Below are positions 9,701-16,183 of a DNA stretch of 36,463 bases, piece after piece (within the stretch, counting starts at the first letter, position 1; every line of letters begins with the position of its first letter). Source of the DNA: a virus. The notes beneath the pieces were generated by a model. It ran no database searches. It had not been told where the DNA came from and worked only from the letters and a program-made list of their open reading frames with translations. A program made the position numbers and the translations under genes. Location: positions 1-36,463 of the IMG/VR virus record IMGVR_UViG_3300047493_000005. One strand, 5' to 3'.

Positions 9701-10837
9701 AGTTAATCCATTGACAGTAATATTGTTATTAGAAGAATCTGTAATTGGAGCATGCTTTAAGTTAAAAATATTCGTAATAGGTGGTAAAACTTCTCTTACA
9801 GATTGTAAAGTAGTAAATACATCTATCGAAGTAGGATCAACAATTATTCCCAAGCCTTGATATTCGTAAGTAATATTAATACTAAAAATTTGATCTAAAG
9901 AAAATAGAGGGTCTTGTAAAATGGCTTCATTTATTTTAATTTGATTATTTTCCAATAATAAATAACTGGAAGCATTAGCTTGATCATATTCTGAATTTAA
10001 GATTTGATATCCTAAAGTAGATAAATTGTAAGTATAAACTGGATGAGTGGTAGTCAAAGTAAAAACTATACTATCTACTCTTGACACTGGTCTGTTGCTT
10101 AAATTAAAGGTTAAAGTATTAATATTAAAAGTTCCAACATCATTGTTAGATGAAACTTTAATATTTTCTGTAATAAATTGTCTTTGTAAAGTAATTGGAT
10201 AATTAGGAAAATCAGAAAATACAAAAGAATTACTTACTGGAGCATTAGTAGGTCCAAAACCTACACGGGTAACATTATAAACTGATTCTTCATTTAAACG
10301 ATCAAACGGACCAGTTCCTCGTAAATGAGCTTCATCTACTACATCAAAAGAAAGATAATTTTCATTTTTAAGCTGTTTAATATCATAAAGTGCCTGAGCA
10401 AAATTAACTGCTACAGATTGAATATATGAAGAAACTACAGTAGTAGGATCTGTAATATTATAAATATTATTTCTATAAAATGATTGTAGATAATCTAATA
10501 CAGGGTTGTCAGATTGAATTGGTCCGCTAATTAAGAAAACGTTAGAAACGCCATCTGGAGAGATTTGCGCATCACCATTGACAGAAATAAAGGGACTATT
10601 AACAATTGATTGAAATTGTAGTAAATAAGAAGAGTATGGAGTTAATGGTTGGCAAGTTATTGATAATATATTATTACTTACACTAACGGCTAACACTTTA
10701 GAATCTGGCACATTAGCTGATTGTGAAATAATAGAGGCATTACCTACTACTAAATTAGGAGTTAAACTTTCATTAAAAGTAATATCAATATTAGAACTAT
10801 TTATGATATTAACATTTCTTATTCTAAGTATTTTCAT
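3797..10837 (-). CDS. Giant baseplate/tail fibre protein with LamG-like lectin domains (2346 aa)
   Basis: The largest gene here, overlapping the J-like gene by ATGA (start 10837, J stop 10834-10836), so the two are probably translationally coupled. Residues 1-80 look like a bacterial Ig-like domain (VNIINSSNIDITFNESLTP, then PLTPYSSYLLQF). Two concanavalin A/LamG-type units are visible. Unit 1 has EGTFETWIIPQWNG near 1055, a conserved FIDGLEV with D1280, and a closing FYIGTDF at 1813. Unit 2 has IEFWMSP (W1939), FIDGYEY (D2175) and FWIGSDY near 2220, followed by LLDNLRISN. These folds usually bind carbohydrate or make protein contacts, so cell-surface recognition or outer-baseplate architecture is likely. 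The first unit is interrupted by about 530 residues. By position it may also stand in for the gpI/gp7-type protein that follows J/gp6 in other phages, but I see no direct similarity. Confidence 0.65.
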   Translation of the reverse strand: MKILRIRNVNIINSSNIDITFNESLTPNLVVGNASIISQSANVPDSKVLAVSVSNNILSITCQPLTPYSSYLLQFQSIVNSPFISVNGDAQISPDGVSNVFLISGPIQSDNPVLDYLQSFYRNNIYNITDPTTVVSSYIQSVAVNFAQALYDIKQLKNENYLSFDVVDEAHLRGTGPFDRLNEESVYNVTRVGFGPTNAPVSNSFVFSDFPNYPITLQRQFITENIKVSSNNDVGTFNINTLTFNLSNRPVSRVDSIVFTLTTTHPVYTYNLSTLGYQILNSEYDQANASSYLLLENNQIKINEAILQDPLFSLDQIFSINITYEYQGLGIIVDPTSIDVFTTLQSVREVLPPITNIFNLKHAPITDSSNNNITVNGLTLINPNSNGMPHPAFLLEIPFSLSALPSSPGVFAVDYLTGTVYVYGADFTNDGTGPSPPLASYYYQFTYTSEIDYVYDLTTSSIVALPLGNLLNNVGIIDFNYQQVLIPGIDYNADTHIESLNEPINNNLIALNALTTQNSPITDVFQIYNQTSGEIYLLDRWNNNTVYFRYNNPPRILSETGENVSFAEITNELLTVNTTSIINGITILTIYLANNNIISSTQDCIGSSINSSLTFTNGNVFVSEIWYNQNVNVSNNINRLSVGEYTVDYINGIIYVAGAAQDLGTANYKMNDITPNFPHLISVNDIYYRISVLNPVNKKFSYISFENNSIIPANLDFSDESLLNGVALSPYQLLNTSVGAFVDETFVPGVSNAVKFVRSVYEYNDLFNNKYPLNFVNVSNSNNFNINVNSITNQSFETIQFDGTNYYILLNLNLSYLSPDITYNFSMVRTSDSQQLWNNSGTIVVGSPIKLILPGINSPAAGEVVNVNYTFTINNLSRVVVDYNKGDFFIDYNYLADEILVSYEYGDNQLDFRQNTNLPAGSQYYVSYQVGALRSALLANFGTLVNVPDLANFDLTLNRERYRDALYAALSSFIQGPTVAAIKNIVQTITHIEPQVIESAFQVWSLGSNLLTPVGIQTTGEFQLLPAHFNNGVLINTPSQTITLPVNSNLRLEEGTFETWIIPQWNGLDNDAEITFNILQDGNPIQPSKIFISGSEYHPNNNIFTLNKSDGLGTPNLNKDGIFIYYDTFQTYQRWYVQVVDGYINPANHIYKIEIITNGKFYDNKPFNKSSNLSVFSGTNKINLTITPLAGNIGINEGLTFVADVEHYLLDFGLNINANRLSIYKDVSGYINFRVFDKNQISSTVSANVSSWIPGVAHMVAASWKLNTVNSRDEMHLFIDGLEVPNIISYGQKSSPNEKFRTINPEEIVGLSNRDIVGSDDLTTTINTPFVSSSINFSQYNVDVGDSIDINESGFGSYIIQGIDGQTLTLNQNLPSSITNGKFSINQTSFDVSSNINVVPNISVSTIHTFISGTLNTIVNNNQINSTTNFTTSNVLPGFLLRIDNVNFNLTYEIIAVNNNILTLNAKMPISLSGLIFQIYSNTETELPGVRALDPDYIISQDGYFNNILTITNGVLENDLILINTLGLNYRNVNQSCYIWSNGVENVLMTQLPAPISLDQVNITKILLPNTVVGLTNSTIVGNQFISNHITMSQPSNTTVGRTISATISGTNINFTTPTAITINGMSGMTVISETITFNNYETLNFVTLWTEINYVQVNTNTINPAKNALAIKIQETDPITQAQSNEIVPVIRYSYSMGSGTNLTSFGNMATDPDYLFSYADVNNYLIVSSVGYLITGLLSDRHSVIVNTTLPSFSNTSFQVLNTTDYRSGLQNGFFTFETTPGQPWYLNNGTYQLNYATYLSVKFQPLNNDFYIGTDFNGNNIVNGIMDQFTLNSIMLTDTRIGEVVVNNIGSVTKDFNSLTVPTANMNTLVLITFDNFPFTNSASFYAATNNDHIHFQSDFAVNDNFDQSIVILDKPILVPNLGILNTTSQATIEFWMSPLFDTANDPNDRFYFDAYGAIVEQISSVSNVVVKLNNPASKILSVSLANGDPKVDYFAGGKLEIDTQNAIQEDIIPQNINTITVSNPILQVITVKIVGDFTGTDYFNNGSISSNKKTIYLGTALPSTNLEVIVIYQTTNNNNTTLNSQVIRLNKELPAQNCLVSVKYIPAGLQGDRISVFKDIYGYINFGITASNIDYVIRAETRLAKNTWHRIKASYQVNSGVGTDNMRLFIDGYEYTDVYVGPDQTPGQFPVVIGSNIGDGYNLISSIVFKDSINNFWIGSDYNNTNPIFTLLDNLRISNIARPIYAPYGEPIDVNYSNNLSVVFPVTQDLYTTYLLDFNTEVALITNFATLIDRSSGGFDFTVNVFDDFGIVASNPQIKQILESLINILSPGTSTPYIKYIN

Positions 10838-13800
10838 ATGGATTCAGTATTAATTATTATATTATTGGGTTGGAAATATTGATCTTGATTGGCTTGAATG
10901 CTTAAAACTTGTCCTGATTGTCCATCAACATTAAATTTTAATATTCTGGCTCTGTCAATACCTTGTATTCCTTGTGCTATATTTATTAAAGTAATTTGAT
11001 TTATCTCTGGTCCTAAAGTAGTGCTGGTTAAAGCTGCTATTAATTGATTTCTTAAGTTTTGTAAAACAGTTGTTTGAGTATTAATATAATTAGCATTAAT
11101 TACTACATTCATTGTTAAATCAATTAATACTATCTTTCCAGCTCTAACTAAAACATCTGCATTAATAGGTCTATTATTTTCAATTACAAAAGTAGTTGTT
11201 CCAATTAATTGATTATAATTATAATTAATTAATATTCTTTCATTTTCTTTTGGAGCTAAATAATTATAACTCGTGGTATATCTGGCTCCTACTGCTGGTT
11301 TAGTAAAACTGGTAGCCGTAAACTTGGTAGATTGTGATGATTTAAATCCGCTGCTAACAAATAGTTGATTAATTAGCGCAAACTTCTTGTTAGTATATAA
11401 CGAACCAATCTTAGTATATTGCAAATTTTCTACATCATTATCAATAGTATAATAAAAAGTAGTTGATAACTGATCTCCTATGGTAGGAAGATTAGTAGTG
11501 TTATTTACAGTATTAGGTAAAATACAAGTCAAATTATTAAGATTAGTATTTGCTACCATAGTATCTATATAATATAAATTATTAGCTATTTGAGTATTAA
11601 TTACATCATATGTTGCTAAAGTTTCTAAAATAATATTACTTCCAGTAGTGAAAGTTTCTACTTTAGACATATTAATAATTTTAATTAATTTTACATTATT
11701 AGGAATTGCTGTATTAGAATTTAATCCTAAAGCACTCTGAATTGCCGCTTGTAGATTTTGTTGCAATCCAGTAGTAGTTGCAGTAAATACTGTATTATAT
11801 TCCCATAATGTAGTTCCAGCAACTGAAATCACTCCCGTATTTAAAGTCTGATCTAAAGTAGTTCCAATGATTCTGGTCGGGGCTTTTTTTAAATTATTGA
11901 AATTAAATAAGTTAATATAAACCAAATCATTAACTATAGCATTAGTGCTTTTGGGTATTAATAATCTATTATTAACTAAATCAATTGTTCCATTATAACC
12001 AAATAATTCTTGTCCATCTAATAATCTAATAATAGATACTTGATCTTTAACAATTTTATTTAATGATAATCCAATAGTAATATTATTATTAGCATTATTA
12101 TAATTTAATATTTGATAATAACCATCATTATTGGGGGCAGTGGCTCCAGTAATTTTAACTTTTTTATTAGTTAAATCTATTAAAGTAGAGAAATTAACAG
12201 AGGGGCTACTAATTATAGCTGTACTAATATTGGGTGTTAAATATCCATCAGTAATATTAAACAATACAGCATTACTATTTTGTTCTACTATTTCAAAATG
12301 CAATCCACTACTTTGCGCAGTAAATTGAACTAAAGGTGCCACAAAACTATTAACAGATCCATCAAATCCTAATCTACTTATATTTGTTTTAATAGTATTA
12401 TTACTAAAACTAAATGGTTGAAATCTTCTAATATCAGTAGTATAATAAATAACCAAAACATTATTAGCCGATACGGGAGTATTGAATCCAGTTAAGATTA
12501 ATTGATAATTACCATCTAATCCTGTAGTTATTTGACCAACATTATCACTATTCCAAAGCTCTAAACCGTCAGATATTCTAATTATTGATAATACATTTAA
12601 AATATAATCAGTAGCTAAACAATTTATTTCTACATATAATTGATTGCTTAAATTAGTTTGCACTATCTGAGCTTCTCTTCTTGAAATATTAGTAATACTA
12701 AAATTAGTAAAACCATTATTATTGCTTAATATATATCCATTTCCTATTCTACTAGCAGGTAGCAAACTATTAACAGATGAATATAAATCACTAACACTGG
12801 CAATATAATTAACCCTTAAATTAATAACATTTGCACCATTTAATAATGATGTTGGAATGGTTAACTGTGTTCCATTACTACTTCCTTGAGCGGTATTTGA
12901 TTGAAATACATTATTATAATTTAAATACACTGTAGCATAATCTCCTACTACAGCTAGAGTATCAACAGGTAAAATAATAGTAGTGGTATATACAATACTT
13001 ACATCTACCACTTCTGTCATAGAAGAAAAATATCCATTATTTTGAGCGGTATTATATAATTCTACATTAGAATTTTTCCAAGTAATTGAATTAATTGAAT
13101 TAGTAGCAATAGCTAAGTTATTAATAACTATTGACAATCTATTAACAAATGTTCCAGAAGTAATTAATTGAACATAACCATCCACTTGCAAAAATGTATT
13201 TGCTGAAATGATAGTATCTACTGGATGAGAAGCATTCCCAAGATAGAAATTATTACCGGGACTTAAAGTAAAAGAAACTAATTCATTACTAATGGCTGAA
13301 GGATAGCCCCAATCAATACTATTACTAACGGGTCTGGGATTATCAGTATCAACTAATCCATCAAAATCTGAATAACGATCATAATCTACTACCCAAGTAT
13401 AATCCACCTGCAATACATCACTGGGAGAAGGTAAAGTATTTCCTGAGATTTGAATAATGCCGGTTTTATTAAAAGGAGAAGTGTTATTAACGTTTTGATT
13501 AATAATTAAATATCTTTCTCCAGTATTAACGTTAAATACCCTGGTGACATTAGTGATTGGAGTGTGTAATAATTGAATTAAAGAACGATCACTCATTACT
13601 ATACTATTTTCATTAGTCACACTTAACTGTTGCTGACAATCCGTAATCTGCAATACACCAGTAAAAGTAGTTGGGTCTTGTCCATTAGTTTGCCCTTTAA
13701 TTAAATCTTCTTGATAATCAATTTGATTGCTTTTCCATGCAAAAGTATCAAATCCAAAAGGACTCCCACCATAAACTCCAGTATCTTTTATTAATTCATA

Positions 13801-14895
13801 ATTACCAGAACCTCTACCATAACCATCTACTGTATAAGGAGTAAAATTAGAACCGCTAACTGATCCCGTCACCTGTACAATACCATCTACTGGTTGAGCC
13901 GGTAATTGACCATTTTGAATATCTATTACTCTTTTTTGACTAATACTTAAATTAGCATTAGAAGCAATTTGTCCTAAAACAAAATTATTTTTAGCATTGG
14001 TAGGATCATTATCATTGCTTTTATCTTGATAAATAAAAGTATCTGTATTAGAAGTATCGCTTGTTCCCAGTACTACTATATCTACCTTGCCTCCAGACCC
14101 TTCTGAAATGATAGTTAGTATTCCATTAACTAATTGTGAAATGGTTCCATCTCTGGTCATTAAGGGATTGCCCGGACCAATCACTACTGCATCTTGAACT
14201 CCCGTGACACTTAATGCGGCATTCAAATATCCTAAAGTAGTTCCAACACTGCCACCACTAAAAGTAGCTAAAACTCTAGTTCTAAAAGCAGCGTCTGTTT
14301 CTTGATCTGTTCCACCACTAAAAGCAACTATGTTGGTGACGTTATTTATCCCACCTATACTTACATTAGACAAACTATATTGTCCAATATTTCCAGATGA
14401 ACCAGGAGCTGAAGCAGATACAGTGGTTTCGATAGCGTACTGATCAGTAATTCCAACAAATGCTAATTGAGCAGCAAATTGAGTGGCGGTAGAACGATAG
14501 GCATTAATATTAGAGACAACTAAAGATGTTCCAGTTAAAACAGTAAATCCTAAACCGCCAGAAGTATAAATAGGAGAACCTGCATTAATATTAATGGTAG
14601 AGTTTAAAGAAGAAAAAGTTAATAGCGCCACACCAGAAGAAGAGGTGGATTGTTTTCTAACTAATCCAAAGTTTTTAGCTAATTTATCTAAATCAGAACC
14701 TACTGACAGTCTTAAAGATTGCTTGCTGGAAACGCCTTGAAGTTCGTCATATAATAATGATAATTGAGAAGCCGGACCCTCTATGAATAAATCACGAGCT
14801 ACTGTTCCAGGTTTTGTATCAAGAGTAGGTTGTGCCAACTGAAAAAAATCAAGCAAGCCAGCAATAATTGTATTTAAACCTCTAATATTAACCAT
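10834..14895 (-). CDS. Baseplate wedge protein, J/gp6-like (1353 aa, large internal insertion)
   Basis: The N-terminal 270 residues have the hallmarks of the phage baseplate J family (Mu gp47, P2 gpJ, T4 gp6 core). A helical start contains KPGTVARDLFIEGPASQ, followed by LDKLAKNFGLVRK. Next come a beta domain with INAGSPIYTSGGLGFTV and the signature FSGGTDQETDAAFRTRV, followed by VTGVQDAVVIGPGNP. The family's C-terminal domain reappears at about 1240-1353 (DVLVRAGKIVLIDLTMNV, then LRNQLIAALTSTTLGPEI, then GIQGIDRARI). J proteins are typically a few hundred residues long, so about 900 residues of repetitive beta-type, Asn/Thr-rich sequence are inserted between the halves. The protein forms the wedge ring that joins hub and periphery. 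The start at 14895 overlaps the end of HNH endonuclease 3 by 8 bases, and the 3' end overlaps the next gene by ATGA. Confidence 0.86.
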   Translation of the reverse strand: MVNIRGLNTIIAGLLDFFQLAQPTLDTKPGTVARDLFIEGPASQLSLLYDELQGVSSKQSLRLSVGSDLDKLAKNFGLVRKQSTSSSGVALLTFSSLNSTININAGSPIYTSGGLGFTVLTGTSLVVSNINAYRSTATQFAAQLAFVGITDQYAIETTVSASAPGSSGNIGQYSLSNVSIGGINNVTNIVAFSGGTDQETDAAFRTRVLATFSGGSVGTTLGYLNAALSVTGVQDAVVIGPGNPLMTRDGTISQLVNGILTIISEGSGGKVDIVVLGTSDTSNTDTFIYQDKSNDNDPTNAKNNFVLGQIASNANLSISQKRVIDIQNGQLPAQPVDGIVQVTGSVSGSNFTPYTVDGYGRGSGNYELIKDTGVYGGSPFGFDTFAWKSNQIDYQEDLIKGQTNGQDPTTFTGVLQITDCQQQLSVTNENSIVMSDRSLIQLLHTPITNVTRVFNVNTGERYLIINQNVNNTSPFNKTGIIQISGNTLPSPSDVLQVDYTWVVDYDRYSDFDGLVDTDNPRPVSNSIDWGYPSAISNELVSFTLSPGNNFYLGNASHPVDTIISANTFLQVDGYVQLITSGTFVNRLSIVINNLAIATNSINSITWKNSNVELYNTAQNNGYFSSMTEVVDVSIVYTTTIILPVDTLAVVGDYATVYLNYNNVFQSNTAQGSSNGTQLTIPTSLLNGANVINLRVNYIASVSDLYSSVNSLLPASRIGNGYILSNNNGFTNFSITNISRREAQIVQTNLSNQLYVEINCLATDYILNVLSIIRISDGLELWNSDNVGQITTGLDGNYQLILTGFNTPVSANNVLVIYYTTDIRRFQPFSFSNNTIKTNISRLGFDGSVNSFVAPLVQFTAQSSGLHFEIVEQNSNAVLFNITDGYLTPNISTAIISSPSVNFSTLIDLTNKKVKITGATAPNNDGYYQILNYNNANNNITIGLSLNKIVKDQVSIIRLLDGQELFGYNGTIDLVNNRLLIPKSTNAIVNDLVYINLFNFNNLKKAPTRIIGTTLDQTLNTGVISVAGTTLWEYNTVFTATTTGLQQNLQAAIQSALGLNSNTAIPNNVKLIKIINMSKVETFTTGSNIILETLATYDVINTQIANNLYYIDTMVANTNLNNLTCILPNTVNNTTNLPTIGDQLSTTFYYTIDNDVENLQYTKIGSLYTNKKFALINQLFVSSGFKSSQSTKFTATSFTKPAVGARYTTSYNYLAPKENERILINYNYNQLIGTTTFVIENNRPINADVLVRAGKIVLIDLTMNVVINANYINTQTTVLQNLRNQLIAALTSTTLGPEINQITLINIAQGIQGIDRARILKFNVDGQSGQVLSIQANQDQYFQPNNIIINTESI

Positions 14896-15706
14896 TTATA
14901 ATTCCATGTCTAATTCCACTTAAACCATCTACAATATTTTGTTTAGCTGAATATGGTCTTAAATTATTTAAATTCCAACAATCTTTAAAACTTTGATCTT
15001 CCATACTTGTATATTGAAACAATGAATGAGGTATAATATGATCTATTTGCCAAGTCCAAGTTGTTTGATCATTATCTCTCCATATATTTGCCCAATATAC
15101 GCCATGATTTTCCCAAGTCATCCAAGGTTCAAATAAACTTTCTAAATGATTTTTTAAGTCTTGTATTGTATATGACAAATACATTAAACAAGATTTTTTT
15201 TGTTTTGTTGAATTATTTTTTTTTAATGAATCATTAATAGAACCGGAAATTAATTTTCTTATTTTAGAATTAATATTATTAATTTCTTTTTTTTTCATAT
15301 ATGCAACTATAAATCCAGTAAAAAAATTAATAAAATTTTTACTATTTTTAAAATTTTGTTCTTGTTGTCTTTTAATTCTTTTACGATAATTTTTATTTAT
15401 TTCATTATGATTTTTTAAATGTTTTTGTTGATATTTTTTTTGTTTTTCCAAAATATTTATCTTGTTTTTTTCATATCTTTTTTTATTTTGTTTTAAAATA
15501 TTATGTTTATTTTGATTATAATATTTTAATGACTTATTATTATATTGTTCTTTATTATTTAGATAATGTATTTTTCTATATTTAGAATAACTAAATGATA
15601 CACATTTTTTACAAGTATGAGCGTAATAAATCTTATTTTTTTTAGATTTACTTCTAAACTCTAATATGTCTTTTTCTATATTACATTTATTACATATTTG
15701 TTTCAT
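14888..15706 (-). CDS. Free-standing HNH homing-type endonuclease 3 (272 aa)
   Basis: An N-terminal four-cysteine zinc-finger-like motif (C5-x2-C8 and C32-x2-C35) is followed by a long Lys/Asn-rich, probably helical or coiled linker (about 45-160). The HNH nuclease core follows: YTIQDLKNHLESLFEPWMTW, then WQIDHIIPHS near 218-226, and CWNLNNLRPYSAKQN. Asp-His and the downstream Asn match the beta-beta-alpha-metal active site of this group. Such enzymes cut DNA to promote their own spread between phage genomes and have no tail function. The gene lies between gp25 and J: its start overlaps the gp25 stop by ATGA and its stop overlaps the J start by 8 bases. Its linker region is even richer in A/T homopolymers than its neighbours, which suggests separate ancestry. 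Part of it is identical to the right-edge copy. Confidence 0.88.
   Translation of the reverse strand: MKQICNKCNIEKDILEFRSKSKKNKIYYAHTCKKCVSFSYSKYRKIHYLNNKEQYNNKSLKYYNQNKHNILKQNKKRYEKNKINILEKQKKYQQKHLKNHNEINKNYRKRIKRQQEQNFKNSKNFINFFTGFIVAYMKKKEINNINSKIRKLISGSINDSLKKNNSTKQKKSCLMYLSYTIQDLKNHLESLFEPWMTWENHGVYWANIWRDNDQTTWTWQIDHIIPHSLFQYTSMEDQSFKDCWNLNNLRPYSAKQNIVDGLSGIRHGIING
14975..15019 (-). repeat. 45-bp perfect direct repeat, copy A (in HNH 3)
   Basis: Bases 14975-15019 are identical to 36254-36298. The repeat encodes the stretch around FQYTSMEDQSFKDCW of the HNH core in both genes. Identity then continues with scattered mismatches towards the DHIIPHS codons. The copies lie about 21 kb apart and have the same orientation. 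Confidence 0.85.
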
Positions 15707-16134
15707 ATTGTAGTCACCGAAAATTGTGTTGATACCGGTTGATATCCCTTAGTTAAAACTTTAATAAATATATTATATAATCTTGGGTCAGTTTTAGATT
15801 GAACTACTGATACTCCTAAAATAGCTCCTAATTGTTCATCTGCGCTAACTTTCTGAAAATTTTTAAGTTGTAATTGTTGCAAAGATTGCAAATTAACTAA
15901 GCAAGTATTAATTTGAGATTTAGCTATTTGAACTATAATTCCAGGTTTGGCAGGATTTCCAATTACCGTTTTAGATAGAAACGAACCATAAGAAGGGTGA
16001 ATTGGATTAGCTCCAACATCCGTTAAACAAATCTTAAGAATATCTTGAATAAGCTTGGCGCTGTTAGTTACGGTCTGTAAAGCACCGTTTGCAATTACCA
16101 AATCACCAGAGACAATTGAAAGATCAAATGACAT
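15703..16134 (-). CDS. Baseplate wedge protein, gp25/W (GPW) family (143 aa)
   Basis: A short protein matching the gp25/GPW lysozyme-like wedge family in length and pattern. It has an N-terminal strand pair with DLVIANGALQTVTN (11-24), the helix LIQDILKICLTDVGANP (28-44), and the conserved YGSFL (49-53) that follows it. A C-terminal domain with repeated strands (LYNIFIKVLTKG) completes it. In T4 and P2 this protein joins the J/gp6-type wedge and helps nucleate sheath assembly. An AAGGAT ribosome binding site precedes the ATG, after a 49-base gap from the upstream gene. In other myophages gp25/W lies directly before gp6/J; here HNH endonuclease 3 separates them. The assignment is firm. Confidence 0.9.
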   Translation of the reverse strand: MSFDLSIVSGDLVIANGALQTVTNSAKLIQDILKICLTDVGANPIHPSYGSFLSKTVIGNPAKPGIIVQIAKSQINTCLVNLQSLQQLQLKNFQKVSADEQLGAILGVSVVQSKTDPRLYNIFIKVLTKGYQPVSTQFSVTTI

Positions 16135-16183
16135 TTATCCTTAATATTAAGTTTCTTATTTAATACTTGAATATTAGATTATA

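Noticed and set aside
16141-16180. Imperfect inverted repeat (AATATTAAG with CTTGAATATT) between the 603-aa protein gene and gp25
   Set aside because: The stem is weak and A/T-only apart from one G-C pair, it contains a bulge, and no T run follows. It is unlikely to terminate or regulate.
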